From Oscillospiraceae bacterium (lineage in GTDB: Bacteria; Bacillota; Clostridia; Oscillospirales; Oscillospiraceae): a stretch of DNA of 64,000 nucleotides. Each line of letters opens with the position of its first letter. The stretch's first letter is position 1. A program made the position numbers and the translations under genes. The stretch is taken from the NCBI GenBank assembly GCA_017540565.1, contig JAFYAU010000049.1, forward strand, positions 1-64,000. Reading direction: 5' to 3'. The notes beneath the pieces were generated by a model. That model made no database searches and had not been told where the DNA came from. It saw nothing but the letters and a program-made list of their open reading frames with translations. Below, piece by piece: positions 7,861 through 17,534 of the stretch.

Positions 7861-9210
7861 GTGAACGTTAAGAGCTGCGAAAAAAAGGAAAAGAGCACCT
7901 GCGGTCTTGTCGTGGAAATCACCCCGGAGGAATTTGATGCCGCCATCGAGCAGGTATACCGCCGGAACAGGAGCAAGATCTCCGTCCCCGGTTTCCGGAA
8001 GGGCAAGGCTCCCCGCAAGATCGTTGAAAATATGTACGGCAAGGGCGTTTTCTATGAAGACGCTCTGGAGAATATGCTTCCCGCTGTCGTTGCATTCGCA
8101 AACAACGAAAGCGGCCTGAAGACGGTGGGAAATCCCTCCGTCGACGATGTGGACATCGCGGATGACAAGACCGTCACGATCACCTATACCATCGGCGTGT
8201 ATCCGGAGATCACCATCGGCGAGTACAAGGGCATCCATGCGGTGAAGCCGGTCGTGGAAGTCACGGAGAGCGACATCGATACCGAGGTCGAGAAGGAGCG
8301 CTACAAGAACGCCCGCATGGAGACCATCACCGACCGTCCCGTCATCGGCGGAGACACGGTCAACCTGGACTACCGCGGAACGATCGACGGCGTCGCTTTC
8401 GACGGCGGCACTGCGGAGAACTACGAGCTCAAGATCGGCTCCAACTCCTTCATCCCCGGCTTCGAGGAGAAGATGCAGGGCATGTTCACCGGCGAGGAGC
8501 GCGACCTCGAACTCACGTTCCCGGCCGACTATCATGCCGCCGAACTTGCCGGCAAGGATGTCATTTTCCACGTGAAGGTCAACGAGATCAAGAGCCAGGT
8601 GCTTCCTGAAGTCGATGACGAGTTCGTCAAGGACGTTTCCGAATTCGATACCGTCGCCGAGTACAGAGAGAGCCTGAAGAAGGATCTGACGATGAACAAG
8701 GAGGCCAGCGCCCAGACCACGTTCGAGAACAACGTCATGGACAAGCTGGTGGAGTCCGTGGAAGGGGAGATCCCCGACGCTCTCATCGACCAGTACATCG
8801 ACAATCAGATCAACAACATGAGCGCCAGCCTGAGCCAGTACGGCATGAGCTTCGAGCAATATCTGCAGATGATGGGCGCCAACGTGGAAGGCTTCCGCGC
8901 CAACATGAGGCCCAACGCAGAGAAGAATGCCAAGAGCATGCTCGCTCTGGAGAAGATCGTTGAGATGGAGGGCATCGAGCTCACGCCCGAGGAGATCGAG
9001 GAGGGCTACAAGGAACTGGCGGAGAGCTACGGCATGGAGCTCGAGGACATCAAGAAGCAGATCACCGAGGACATGGTCTCCGAGGATCTGAAGATGAGGA
9101 AGGCCAACCGGATGGTCATGGATGCCGCCGTGGCGGAGGATCCCGCTCCCGAAGAGGAGACGCCTGCGGAGGAAGCATCCGAGGAGGCCGGGGAAAAGAC
9201 CGAGGAATGA
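7861..9210 (+). CDS. tig: Trigger factor
   Basis: About 449 aa, the ribosome-bound chaperone that meets nascent chains. The ribosome-binding signature VPGFRKGKAPRKIVE lies near residues 41-55. The FKBP-type prolyl isomerase domain covers about 150-240 (GDTVNLDYRG, IPGFEEKMQGM), and a long helical C-terminal domain follows. The last 25 residues form an acidic Glu/Ala/Pro tail beyond the usual fold, like that of S1 in this window. An ATG at 7846 is in frame, but it overlaps GGGAGG (7848-7853), which is placed for GTG 7861; GTG is preferred. The tig-clpP-clpX-lon order fits protein quality control. Confidence 0.96.
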   Translation: MNVKSCEKKEKSTCGLVVEITPEEFDAAIEQVYRRNRSKISVPGFRKGKAPRKIVENMYGKGVFYEDALENMLPAVVAFANNESGLKTVGNPSVDDVDIADDKTVTITYTIGVYPEITIGEYKGIHAVKPVVEVTESDIDTEVEKERYKNARMETITDRPVIGGDTVNLDYRGTIDGVAFDGGTAENYELKIGSNSFIPGFEEKMQGMFTGEERDLELTFPADYHAAELAGKDVIFHVKVNEIKSQVLPEVDDEFVKDVSEFDTVAEYRESLKKDLTMNKEASAQTTFENNVMDKLVESVEGEIPDALIDQYIDNQINNMSASLSQYGMSFEQYLQMMGANVEGFRANMRPNAEKNAKSMLALEKIVEMEGIELTPEEIEEGYKELAESYGMELEDIKKQITEDMVSEDLKMRKANRMVMDAAVAEDPAPEEETPAEEASEEAGEKTEE

Positions 9211-9214
9211 CCGT

Positions 9215-9268
9215 AACGTTGTGAAACGTTGTAGCGGCGTATAACAGATCCCGCTGTTTTTCTATAAT
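9215..9268 (+). promoter_or_regulatory. clpP upstream region: direct repeats and -10 element
   Basis: Two copies of AACGTTGT (9215-9222 and 9225-9232) start exactly 10 bp apart. Each holds the palindrome AACGTT. A TATAAT lies at 9263-9268 without a good -35, and a second possible -10 (TATAAC, 9240-9245) has TTGTGA 15 bp upstream. The arrangement looks like an operator over a clpP promoter. It does not match the CtsR heptad repeat or CIRCE. Confidence 0.45.
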
Positions 9269-9280
9269 ATCCGTATTATA

Positions 9281-9314
9281 AAAGGCATGCCGGGCGCAAG
9301 GACGGCATGCCTTT
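9281..9314 (+). terminator. Hairpin in the tig-clpP gap
   Basis: A perfect 12-bp stem (9281-9292 with 9303-9314) with a 10-nt loop, without a T run. It lies downstream of the TATAAT, so it may be a leader hairpin or a weak terminator for tig. Confidence 0.5.
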
Positions 9315-9339
9315 GTTCATCTGAAAGGAGTAATTGAAT

Positions 9340-9921
9340 ATGAGCCTGATTCCCTATGTAGTAGAGCAGACATCCCGCGGCGAACGTTCCTATGATATTT
9401 TCTCCCGCCTTCTGAACGACCGTATCGTTTTCCTGGGAGAAGAAGTGACCGACGTTTCCGCGAACATCGTAGTGGCGCAGCTGCTGTTTCTCGAAGCGCA
9501 GGATCCCGAGAAGGACATCCAGTTCTATATCAACAGTCCCGGCGGATCAGTGACGGCCGGAATGGCCATCTATGATACGATGCAGTACATCAAACCCGAT
9601 GTTTCCACCATCTGCATCGGCATGGCCGCCAGCATGGGCGCTTTCCTCCTGTCTTCCGGAGCCAAGGGGAAGAGATATGCCCTCCCGAATTCCGAGATCA
9701 TGATCCATCAGCCCTCCGGCGGTTTCCGCGGCCAGGCGACGGACATCAGCATCCACGCAAAGAACATCCTGCGGGTCAAGGAGAACCTGAACCGCATCCT
9801 GGCGGAGAACAGCGGGCAGCCTCTCGATGTCGTGACGGCCGCCTGCGAGAGAGACAATTTCATGTCCGCCCAGGAGGCGCTGGAGTTCGGACTGATCGAC
9901 AAAGTGATCACCAAGCGCTGA
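9340..9921 (+). CDS. clpP: ATP-dependent Clp protease proteolytic subunit
   Basis: 193 aa, the serine peptidase that forms the tetradecameric ClpP chamber. The triad is S98 in [10 protein letters not shown]123 in MIHQPSGG and D172 in ERDNFM, spaced as in E. coli ClpP. The N-terminal [22 protein letters not shown] is canonical. A TTG at 9334 is in frame, but AAAGGAG (9324-9330) is 3 nt from TTG and 9 nt from ATG 9340, so ATG is chosen. It is followed after 28 bp by its partner clpX. Confidence 0.98.
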   Translation: MSLIPYVVEQTSRGERSYDIFSRLLNDRIVFLGEEVTDVSANIVVAQLLFLEAQDPEKDIQFYINSPGGSVTAGMAIYDTMQYIKPDVSTICIGMAASMGAFLLSSGAKGKRYALPNSEIMIHQPSGGFRGQATDISIHAKNILRVKENLNRILAENSGQPLDVVTAACERDNFMSAQEALEFGLIDKVITKR

Positions 9922-9949
9922 ACATTTTCGCGTAAAGAAGGAGACAGCC

Positions 9950-11230
9950 ATGGCTAAGACCGATGATAAGCAGATCCGCTGCAGTTTCTGCGGGAAGCGG
10001 CAGAACGAGGTCTCCCGCCTGATCGCGGGGCAGGGGGCCTATATCTGCGACGAATGCGTGGAACTCTGTTCCGGCATTATCGACTCCAGCCGCTCGGAAA
10101 TGAGTCATGAGGACAACGTTCACAGCGCGATGATGCAGGGAGAGCTTCCGAAGCCCATGCAGATCAAGGCGGTCCTGGACGATTACGTCATCGGACAGGA
10201 GCAGGCGAAGATTGCCCTTTCCGTTGCCGTGTACAACCATTACAAGAGAATCTACGGGGCGACCGGCTCCGATGTCGAGATCCAGAAGAGCAACATTCTG
10301 ATGATGGGACCCACCGGATGCGGAAAGACGCTCATGGCGCAGACCCTGGCGCATATCCTCCAGGTGCCCTTCGCCATCGCGGACGCCACGACGCTGACGG
10401 AAGCCGGCTACGTAGGCGAAGACGTAGAGAACATCCTGCTCCGCCTGCTTCAGGCTGCGGATTTCGACGTGGAACTGGCCGAGCGCGGGATCATCTACAT
10501 CGACGAGATCGACAAGATCACGAGAAAGAGCGAGAACACATCGATCACGCGCGACGTCTCGGGCGAAGGCGTTCAGCAGGCCCTGCTGAAGATCGTCGAG
10601 GGAACGCTTGCCAACGTTCCGCCCCAGGGGGGCAGAAAGCATCCCCATCAGGAGTTCATCACGGTCAATACGCAGAACATCCTGTTCATCTGCGGAGGCG
10701 CTTTCGACGGCATTGAGAAGATCGTGGAGAACCGGATGGACAGAAAGACCATCGGGTTCGGAGCGGAGATACAGACGAGCAAGGAGAAGGACGTCTCCGA
10801 ACTGTACCGGAACGTGCAGTCCAGGGACGTGGTGAGATACGGACTGATTCCCGAACTCGTGGGCAGACTTCCCGTGATCACCCCGCTGGACGAGATGAAG
10901 AGGGACGATCTGGTCAGGATCCTGACCCAGCCGAAAAACGCGCTCGTCAAGCAGTATCAGGCTCTGCTGGGGCTGGACAACGTGGAACTGGAATTCACGC
11001 AGGACGCCCTGGAAGCCGTGGCGGACAAAGCCATAGACATGAAGATCGGCGCCAGGGGCCTCCGCAGCGTGATGGAAGGCCTCCTGACGAAGATCATGTT
11101 CGAGATCCCTTCGGATCCCAGGATCGAGAAGGTCACTCTGGACCGGAACTGCGTCGAAGGTACCGGCGAGCCCGTAATCACGAGGAGACCCAAGCCGGCG
11201 ATCAGCCCCGAAGTGATCAACGCCGAATAA
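9950..11230 (+). CDS. clpX: ATP-dependent Clp protease ATP-binding subunit ClpX
   Basis: 426-aa AAA+ unfoldase that feeds substrates to ClpP. The N-terminal zinc-binding domain has CSFCGKRQ and CDECVELC (residues 11-41). Walker A is GPTGCGKT near 121-128, with Cys where many orthologues have Ser. Walker B is [10 protein letters not shown] near 182. The pore-loop GYVGED, the sensor region and the ClpP-binding loop motif IGFGAE are present. AAGGAG (9938-9943) is 6 nt from the ATG. It sits between clpP and lon. Confidence 0.98.
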   Translation: MAKTDDKQIRCSFCGKRQNEVSRLIAGQGAYICDECVELCSGIIDSSRSEMSHEDNVHSAMMQGELPKPMQIKAVLDDYVIGQEQAKIALSVAVYNHYKRIYGATGSDVEIQKSNILMMGPTGCGKTLMAQTLAHILQVPFAIADATTLTEAGYVGEDVENILLRLLQAADFDVELAERGIIYIDEIDKITRKSENTSITRDVSGEGVQQALLKIVEGTLANVPPQGGRKHPHQEFITVNTQNILFICGGAFDGIEKIVENRMDRKTIGFGAEIQTSKEKDVSELYRNVQSRDVVRYGLIPELVGRLPVITPLDEMKRDDLVRILTQPKNALVKQYQALLGLDNVELEFTQDALEAVADKAIDMKIGARGLRSVMEGLLTKIMFEIPSDPRIEKVTLDRNCVEGTGEPVITRRPKPAISPEVINAE

Positions 11231-11235
11231 TGCAT

Positions 11236-11268
11236 ACAGGGCAAGGCTCGTCTTTGCCCTGTTGCTGT
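11236..11268 (+). terminator. Hairpin between clpX and lon
   Basis: A 9-bp stem (11236-11244 with 11254-11262) and a 9-nt loop followed by TGCTGTT. The T run is poor, so it may only partly terminate before lon. Confidence 0.45.
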
Positions 11269-11301
11269 TACATCAAACAGAAAGGTTCAAACGGCTGAAT
11301 C

Positions 11302-13719
11302 ATGGTACAGATAGAGTATGAAGACAGAACGAACCTCGAGATGCCGATGCTGGCGCTGAGAGGTCTTTCCGTATTCCCTGACATGAGCCTGAATTTCGAT
11401 GTGGAGAGGATCGTATCTCTCAACGCGCTGAATGCGGCCATGGAGCGGGACCGGCAGATCTTCCTGCTTACCCAGAAGGACATCATGGCAGAGATGCCGA
11501 CGAGGAAGGATCTCTACACCGTCGGCACCGTGTGCCATCTGAGGCAGCTGCTGAGGATCCCCGGCGGGGGAGTCAAGGTGCTTGTGGAGGGAATGACCCG
11601 CGCGAAGCTGGTCTCCTTTACCACGGACGAAGGATATTTCTCCGCGGAGATCGTGACCGTGAAGGACAGGCAGCCCAGAGGATACTCCGTCAATACGGAG
11701 GCGCTTGTCCGGAAGGCCTTCCAGCTGTTCAGCGATTATGCGAGGCTGACCGGTACGGTCGCCAAGGAAACGGTTCTGGCCGTGTTCGACGAGCGCAGGC
11801 CCGGTTTTCTTGCGGACTATATCGCACAGAACACTTCGATCCGCGTGGAGTGCAAACAGCAGGTGCTGGAGCTCCTTTCACCGGTAAAGAGACTGGAATA
11901 CGTGTGTCAGGTAATGTCCGAGGAGGTCGAAGTGGCACGCGTCGAGAAGGATATCGACCAGAAGCTGCTTGTCCGCATGGGAGAGCAGCAGAGGACGAAC
12001 ATCCTGAGAGAGCAGCTGGGTATCATCCGCTCCGAACTGGGCATGGACGCGCAGGAGGACGCAGAATTTGACGAATACCGGGAAAGGATCCTGGCGCTCT
12101 CACTGCCGGAAGAAGTCGAGACGAAACTCCTGAAAGAGGTCGACAAGCTCGAAAAGCAGCCATACGGTTCTGCCGAGACCTCCGTCCTCCGCAACTATCT
12201 GGACGCCTGTCTGGATCTTCCCTGGAACGTCACCACAGGGGGTGAAGTCAGCGTCGAGAAGGCGCGGCGGATCCTTGACCGGGATCACTACGGGCTGGAA
12301 AAGGTCAAGACCCGGATCCTGGAGTATCTCGCCGTGCGGCAGTATTCTCCCGGATCGAGAGGTTCCATCCTTTGCTTTGTCGGACCTCCGGGAACGGGCA
12401 AGACTTCAGTCGCCATCAGCATAGCCGACGCGCTGGGAAGAAAGCTGGCCAGGGTCGCTCTGGGCGGCGTGCATGACGAAGCGGAGATCCGCGGGCACAG
12501 GAAGACCTATGTGGGAGCCATGCCCGGCCGGATCATGACGGCCATCACGCAGTGCGGGTCGTCCAATCCGCTGATGCTGCTGGATGAGATTGACAAGCTG
12601 GGATGCGATTACCGCGGAGATCCCTCCGCCGCGCTTCTTGAGGCTCTGGATCCGGAGCAGAATGCCCGGTTCCGCGATCATTTTCTCGAGATACCCTTCG
12701 ACCTTTCGGACGTGCTGTTCATCACCACGGCCAATGACGCTTCAAGGATCCCTCGGCCGCTTCTGGACCGGATGGAAGTGATCGAACTGCCGAGTTACAC
12801 GGACCTTGAAAAGCTTCAGATAGCGAAGAGGCATCTGATCCCCAAGCAGAGGGCGCGTCACGGCCTCGACGGAAAGAAACTGCGTTTCACGGACGAAGCG
12901 ATCGCCGCCATCATCTCGGGGTATACAAGGGAGTCCGGCGTCCGCCTTCTGGAACGTGAGATCGCCGCCGTCTGCAGAAAGACGGTGTCCGGCATCGTGG
13001 CAGGGGAATTCCGCAGCCTGAGGGTGCGCCCGGATATGCTGCCCGAACTGCTCGGGCCAAAGAAGGTTTCCGATGATGCCGTTCCGAAGAGGGACGAGGT
13101 GGGCCTGGTCAACGGGCTCGCCTGGACCAGCGTGGGAGGAGAGCTCCTGCAGGTCGAAGTGAACAGCTTCCCCGGCAGCGGCGCTATCGAGACGACCGGC
13201 AACCTCGGGCAGGTCATGAAGGAGTCCGCCAAGGCCGCGATCTCCTACATTCGAAGCAAGGCCGTGTCTCTCGGCCTTGATCCCGAATTCTACAAAAACA
13301 CGGATATCCATATTCACTTCCCGGAAGGCGCCGTGCCAAAGGACGGTCCTTCGGCCGGCATCACGATGACGATGGCGGTGATCTCCGCTCTGACCGGGGC
13401 GCCGGTGCGTCACGACATCGCCATGACGGGTGAGATCACCCTGCGCGGCCGGATCCTGGCGATCGGCGGCCTGAGAGAAAAAACGATGGCGGCCCTGCGG
13501 AACGGGATCACCACAGTGATCATTCCGGCAGACAACATGAAGGACCTCGAGGACATCGACCAGTCCGTACGGGAGAAGATCCGTTTCGTTCCGGCGGTCT
13601 ACGCCGAGGACGTCCTGGATCTCGTGATGCCCTCTCTGGCTGAGAGGAAGCCGGAGAGCAAGAAAAAGAAGAGAACGGGGCAGGAGCCTGGGGAGACCCG
13701 CTCCGCCGTGAGACAGTAA
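11302..13719 (+). CDS. lon: ATP-dependent Lon protease
   Basis: 805 aa with the full LonA order: an N-terminal substrate domain ([12 protein letters not shown]), a coiled-coil region to about 300, the AAA+ module with Walker A GPPGTGKT (361-368) and LLDEIDKLG, then the protease domain. The catalytic dyad is S684 in KDGPSAGIT and K727 in [11 protein letters not shown], separated by 43 residues as in E. coli. The ribosome-binding site is poor: GAAAGG at 11279-11284 is 17 nt away. It is followed after 12 bp by engB, the conserved lon-engB pair of Firmicutes. Confidence 0.97.
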   Translation: MVQIEYEDRTNLEMPMLALRGLSVFPDMSLNFDVERIVSLNALNAAMERDRQIFLLTQKDIMAEMPTRKDLYTVGTVCHLRQLLRIPGGGVKVLVEGMTRAKLVSFTTDEGYFSAEIVTVKDRQPRGYSVNTEALVRKAFQLFSDYARLTGTVAKETVLAVFDERRPGFLADYIAQNTSIRVECKQQVLELLSPVKRLEYVCQVMSEEVEVARVEKDIDQKLLVRMGEQQRTNILREQLGIIRSELGMDAQEDAEFDEYRERILALSLPEEVETKLLKEVDKLEKQPYGSAETSVLRNYLDACLDLPWNVTTGGEVSVEKARRILDRDHYGLEKVKTRILEYLAVRQYSPGSRGSILCFVGPPGTGKTSVAISIADALGRKLARVALGGVHDEAEIRGHRKTYVGAMPGRIMTAITQCGSSNPLMLLDEIDKLGCDYRGDPSAALLEALDPEQNARFRDHFLEIPFDLSDVLFITTANDASRIPRPLLDRMEVIELPSYTDLEKLQIAKRHLIPKQRARHGLDGKKLRFTDEAIAAIISGYTRESGVRLLEREIAAVCRKTVSGIVAGEFRSLRVRPDMLPELLGPKKVSDDAVPKRDEVGLVNGLAWTSVGGELLQVEVNSFPGSGAIETTGNLGQVMKESAKAAISYIRSKAVSLGLDPEFYKNTDIHIHFPEGAVPKDGPSAGITMTMAVISALTGAPVRHDIAMTGEITLRGRILAIGGLREKTMAALRNGITTVIIPADNMKDLEDIDQSVREKIRFVPAVYAEDVLDLVMPSLAERKPESKKKKRTGQEPGETRSAVRQ

Positions 13720-13731
13720 AGAGCAGAGCGT

Positions 13732-14328
13732 ATGAACTACCATAACGTCAGTTTCGTTACATCCGTGACGGACAGGAAGGGATTTATCCATGACGGCAGA
13801 CCGCAGATCGTTTTCTCCGGAAAGTCCAACGTCGGGAAGTCCTCTGTCATCAACTGCCTGCTGAAGCGGAAGAATTTTGCCAGAGTCGGAGGAACGCCCG
13901 GGAAAACGGTGCATATCAACTATTTCTCCGTCGACAGCGCGGCCTATTTCGTCGATCTTCCCGGATACGGCTATGCGGCGGTATCCAAGGCGGAGAGAGA
14001 CCGCTGGGGACGCCTCCTTGAAGCGTATTTTTCCGAGGAGGGTCTCATCTCGGGCGGCGTTATGATCGTGGACTGCCGGCACCGGCCGACGGCGGACGAC
14101 GTCACGATGGCCGGATGGTTCCGTTCTGCGGGCTGTCCGGTGATCGTTGCCGCCAACAAATGCGACAAGGTCAAACGCTCGGAACTCGAAGGCAACCTGA
14201 CGCTCATCCGCGAAACGCTCGGGCTCGGCGACGGCGTTCCCGTCCTTCCGTTTTCCGCGGAAAAGGGGACGGGCAGGGACGAACTGGCGGCCTGGATCGA
14301 TGCGCTGGCTCCGGGGGCGGAAAGATGA
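13732..14328 (+). CDS. engB: Ribosome biogenesis GTP-binding protein EngB (YsxC)
   Basis: 198-aa TrmE-Era-type GTPase required for 50S assembly. G1 is GKSNVGKSS near residue 29, the G2 region is GGTPGKTVHINYF, G3 is DLPGYGYA near 74, G4 is NKCD near 142 and G5 is FSAEKGTG. It lies 12 bp after lon and overlaps the next gene by 4 bp (ATGA), so the three are probably one transcript. Confidence 0.96.
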   Translation: MNYHNVSFVTSVTDRKGFIHDGRPQIVFSGKSNVGKSSVINCLLKRKNFARVGGTPGKTVHINYFSVDSAAYFVDLPGYGYAAVSKAERDRWGRLLEAYFSEEGLISGGVMIVDCRHRPTADDVTMAGWFRSAGCPVIVAANKCDKVKRSELEGNLTLIRETLGLGDGVPVLPFSAEKGTGRDELAAWIDALAPGAER

Positions 14329-15008
14329 AAGCGTTTCTCCAACAGCTGGATATCTCCGTCCTGACCGATGCGCTGATCAACGTGATCCCGGCGGTCATCT
14401 GCATTACGCTGCATGAACTGAGCCACGGCGTTGTCGCGCTGAAGCTCGGAGACCCTACGGCCAGAAATGCGGGGCGTCTTACCCTGAATCCCCTGAAGCA
14501 TATCGACCTGTTCGGGCTGATATGTCTGGCGGTTTTCGGATTCGGATGGGCCAAACCCGTCCCGATCAATATGCGCAACTTCAAGAATCCCAGGCGAGGC
14601 ATGGGCCTGACGGCGCTTGCCGGACCTGCCGCGAATATGGTGCTGGCGGTCGTGTTTCTCGCCTTGTGGGGATTCTTCACGCCTGCACTGTATGCGGGCA
14701 AGGTCGGAAGCGTCGTGCTCGACGTACTGCGTTCCACCGCAGTCCTGAGCATGGGACTTGCGATCTTCAATATTCTCCCGATTCCCCCGCTTGACGGGTC
14801 CAAGGTGGTCTTTTCCATCGCGTCGGAACGGCTGTACCGCCAGCTGATGAGGTATGAGCGGTACGGAATGATCCTGCTTGTCGTGCTCCTGGTCACCGGG
14901 GTGCTCTCGGGTCCCATGAGCCGCGGGGTGACGTTCCTCTGGGACCATCTCGTCATTGTCGCGGAGACATTTTTCAGGCTGGGAAAATCGGTGTGGCTGA
15001 CCGCATGA
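14325..15008 (+). CDS. Site-2 protease family (M50) membrane metalloprotease
   Basis: 227 aa, polytopic. The zinc motif HELSH is at residues 30-34 inside the first hydrophobic segment. The third ligand region NILPIPPLDG lies near 148, and NPLKHIDLFG follows the first motif. This is the compact S2P subgroup without a PDZ domain, which cleaves substrates within the membrane; its targets are unknown. Start ATG 14325 overlaps the engB stop, and residues from MKAFLQQ match the family. It sits just before scpA, an arrangement I recall from other Firmicutes. Confidence 0.85.
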   Translation: MKAFLQQLDISVLTDALINVIPAVICITLHELSHGVVALKLGDPTARNAGRLTLNPLKHIDLFGLICLAVFGFGWAKPVPINMRNFKNPRRGMGLTALAGPAANMVLAVVFLALWGFFTPALYAGKVGSVVLDVLRSTAVLSMGLAIFNILPIPPLDGSKVVFSIASERLYRQLMRYERYGMILLVVLLVTGVLSGPMSRGVTFLWDHLVIVAETFFRLGKSVWLTA

Positions 15009-15024
15009 TCATTCGGAGGAGATT

Positions 15025-15819
15025 ATGTCAGATCCGGTATTTCATCTGAGCGGAGTCGTTCACTCCCGCGGGGAGACGGAGGATTTCGAGGGACCTCTCT
15101 CCCTGATCCTTCTGCTCCTTTCAAAAAACAGAATAGAGATCAGAGATATCCAGATCTCGCTGATTCTGGATCAGTACATGGAGTATCTCCGCCAGATGGA
15201 GGAGATGGATCTCGAGGTAGCGAGCGAATTTGTCGCCATGGCCTCGCATCTCGCCTATATCAAGTCGCGGATGCTGATCGCGCCCGAAGGGGAGGAGATC
15301 AGCGAACTGGAGGAACTGATCCAGGGACTGGAGAGGCTGCGGCGCAAGGATGACTATGAGAAGATCCGCGCCGTGACCGACCAGTTGGACCGGATGTATA
15401 AAAAAGGGGCCGGTTATATCGTCAGGCCTCCAGAGCCGCTGCCCGCCGGCAGGAATTACCGCTATCGCCACGAGCCTGAACAGCTTCTGCAGGCGATGAA
15501 CGAACTGCTGTCCAGGGAGGACCGAATGGCGGAAGCTGAGCGTGCCTTTGCGGGACGGTATCCCCAGAAAGTCATGTTCCCCGTGGAGCGGAAAGCGGAG
15601 GAAATCCTCGAGAAACTTCGTTCGTTCGGCACGGTCTCGCTCTCCGGCCTTTTCTACAGCTGCGGGAGCCGTTCGGAGATGGTGGCGGTCTTCATATCCG
15701 TGCTGGAAATGTGCAAGACCGGGGTGATCCTGCTCAGCGGCGGGGATGATGACGTGGCGCTCAGTCTGACGGGTGCGGACGCAGCCGTGAGCTTCAGTGG
15801 CTATGAGGACGGTGACTGA
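15025..15819 (+). CDS. scpA: Segregation and condensation protein A
   Basis: 264-aa kleisin that bridges SMC heads in the bacterial condensin. The N-terminal block EDFEGPLSLILLLLSKNRIEIRDIQIS and the helix around ASEFVAMASHLAYIKSRMLI are diagnostic. The C-terminal winged-helix part near 190-250 (KAEEILEKLRSFGTVSLSGLF) is present. GGAGGA at 15015-15020 precedes the ATG. It is followed directly by scpB. Confidence 0.95.
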   Translation: MSDPVFHLSGVVHSRGETEDFEGPLSLILLLLSKNRIEIRDIQISLILDQYMEYLRQMEEMDLEVASEFVAMASHLAYIKSRMLIAPEGEEISELEELIQGLERLRRKDDYEKIRAVTDQLDRMYKKGAGYIVRPPEPLPAGRNYRYRHEPEQLLQAMNELLSREDRMAEAERAFAGRYPQKVMFPVERKAEEILEKLRSFGTVSLSGLFYSCGSRSEMVAVFISVLEMCKTGVILLSGGDDDVALSLTGADAAVSFSGYEDGD

Positions 15820-15820
15820 A

Positions 15821-16423
15821 ATGGAATTGCATGACATTGAGAGCAGCATCGAGGCCATACTGTTTGCGTCCGGAGAACCGGTGCATATGGAAAGAATCGC
15901 CGCGGTCCTTGGCATTGATGCGGAGACCGTGGCCGAGACGGCCGACAGACTTGCGGACCGGTACAGCTTCGAGAGAAGAGGCATCCGTCTGCTGAAGCTG
16001 GACCGTCGCCTTCAGATGTGTTCCGCACCTGAATACGCGGATACTGTGAGGCTGGCGCTGGAAAAGAGGAAACCGCCCCAGCTCACGCAGCCCGCGCTGG
16101 AGGTACTGGCCATAGCGGCGTATTTTCAGCCTGTGACCAGAACATATATCGAACAGGTGAGAGGCGTCGACAGCAGCTATACCGTCGGCATGCTGCAGGA
16201 GCGGGGACTGATCGAAGAGTGCGGACGGCTCAGCGTTCCCGGACGTCCTGCCCTGTTCCGGACGACTGACGCGTTCCTGCGCACCTTCGGGCTTTCCTCG
16301 CTGGATGAGCTGCCTCCGCTGCCGGAGACGGAGCAGGAGAATGAGGATGGGCAAATGACACTGATGCAGGCGATCTCGGCCCTGCAGGCGGAGCAGGAGA
16401 ACGGGGGAGAGGAAGAGACTTGA
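15821..16423 (+). CDS. scpB: Segregation and condensation protein B
   Basis: About 200 aa, the winged-helix partner of ScpA in the SMC complex. Signatures include IESSIEAILFASGEPV at the N-terminus and the block PALEVLAIAAYFQPVTRTYIEQVRGV near 89-114, followed by LQERGLIEECGR. In-frame starts also exist at GTG 15797 and ATG 15803 inside scpA. ATG 15821, one base after the scpA stop, has GGTGA just upstream and fits homologues best. The last codons overlap the next gene. Confidence 0.93.
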   Translation: MELHDIESSIEAILFASGEPVHMERIAAVLGIDAETVAETADRLADRYSFERRGIRLLKLDRRLQMCSAPEYADTVRLALEKRKPPQLTQPALEVLAIAAYFQPVTRTYIEQVRGVDSSYTVGMLQERGLIEECGRLSVPGRPALFRTTDAFLRTFGLSSLDELPPLPETEQENEDGQMTLMQAISALQAEQENGGEEET

Positions 16424-17028
16424 CGGTTCTGATCGTGATCGGAGCGATCCTTCTCTTTTTCCTGATCATTGGACTGATTCCGCTGGGCGCCGGCGTGGAG
16501 TACTCATCGGACGGCCTGATCCTCGAAGCTGTGGCGGGACCCGTCAGGATCCGGCTCGTTCCGAAGTCGGAAGCAGTGCCGAAGAAAAAGAAGGATAAGC
16601 CGAAGACAAAGAAGAAAAAAAAGGACCGGAAGAAGAAGGAAAATAAGCCCTTTTCAGAGGGCGGGGCAGGTGAGAAGAAGGGCGGAATGCCCGAAAAGAT
16701 CCTCCAGGTGCTGCCCACTGTCTTTCAGACGCTGGGACGGTTCCTCCGGTCGCTGACGATAAGGGAACTGACCGTGCGCTATACGGTGGGAGGGGAGGAT
16801 CCCTCCCGGACGGCCATTCAGTACGGTGCCATGTCCGGCGGGATGCAGCTGCTTGAGCCGCTGCTGTCGCGCATGCGGATCAGAAAGCGCGATATCCGCT
16901 TCCGCTGCGATTTCACCAGGGAAAAGGACGACGTGTACGTGAAGGCAACTGCCGTGATCATGATATGGCAGCTGATATATATTGTGTTGAAACTGGACTT
17001 CAGAGCCATTTTCAGACTTCTGAAATGA
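16420..17028 (+). CDS. DUF2953 membrane protein (YtfI-like)
   Basis: 202 aa with one N-terminal membrane segment (about 3-25), a very Lys-rich linker (about 50-75), and a C-terminal part with RELTVRYTVGGEDPSRTAIQYG and LLSRMRI typical of DUF2953 (ytfI of B. subtilis). The start is TTG 16420, overlapping the scpB stop, behind an AGGAAGAG site. Its place beside ytfJ matches Bacillus and suggests a sporulation-linked role, but the biochemical function is unknown. A 34-residue hydrophobic stretch ends the protein. Confidence 0.7.
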   Translation: MTVLIVIGAILLFFLIIGLIPLGAGVEYSSDGLILEAVAGPVRIRLVPKSEAVPKKKKDKPKTKKKKKDRKKKENKPFSEGGAGEKKGGMPEKILQVLPTVFQTLGRFLRSLTIRELTVRYTVGGEDPSRTAIQYGAMSGGMQLLEPLLSRMRIRKRDIRFRCDFTREKDDVYVKATAVIMIWQLIYIVLKLDFRAIFRLLK

Positions 17029-17042
17029 AAGGTCGGAGAACA

Positions 17043-17483
17043 ATGGAAAGAAAACCCGTCAATGATTTTATCGATTCTGCGATGCAGAAAGTCAAGGAAC
17101 TGATCGACGCGAATACCATCATCGGTCAGCCGATCTGCACGGAAGACGGCATCACGCTGATCCCGATTTCCCACGTCAGTTTCGGCTTCGCCGGCGGAGG
17201 TTCCGACTTCCAGACGAAGCATGCCGGCAGCGGAAAGTCCGATCCGTTCGGCGGCGCCACCGGCGCCGGGGTGAAGATCCATCCGGTCGCCATGCTGGTC
17301 ATCAACCACGGAACCGTACGCATCATGAATATCGCGCCTCCTCCGGGGGACACCATCGACAAGATCGTCGACATGGTTCCGGACGTTATGGACCGGGTGG
17401 AAAACATGATCAACAAAAAGCGGGACGCCAAGACGCCGGAGGCCGTGGACGTTGACGACAGCTGGATCGAACCCGTCGAATGA
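17043..17483 (+). CDS. ytfJ: Sporulation protein YtfJ (GerW family)
   Basis: 146 aa. Family hallmarks are GQPICTEDGITLIPISHVSFGFAGGGSDF near residues 30-57, a Gly-rich segment, then GVKIHPVAMLVINHG. GerW proteins are found in spore formers; in B. subtilis the protein is needed for germination with L-alanine. The frame is open from 16965, but GGTCGGAG just upstream and homology place the start at ATG 17043. Its presence is the clearest sign here that the host can sporulate. Confidence 0.88.
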   Translation: MERKPVNDFIDSAMQKVKELIDANTIIGQPICTEDGITLIPISHVSFGFAGGGSDFQTKHAGSGKSDPFGGATGAGVKIHPVAMLVINHGTVRIMNIAPPPGDTIDKIVDMVPDVMDRVENMINKKRDAKTPEAVDVDDSWIEPVE

Positions 17484-17534
17484 AACGGAACCCCGGATCA
17501 TTTCCGGGCCGCAGCATAACGAGGTCTTTCCGAT

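Noticed and set aside
9232..9260. A terminator for tig at AGCGG/CCGCT followed by TTTTT
   Set aside because: The stem is only 5 bp with a long loop, and the bases overlap the clpP promoter region.
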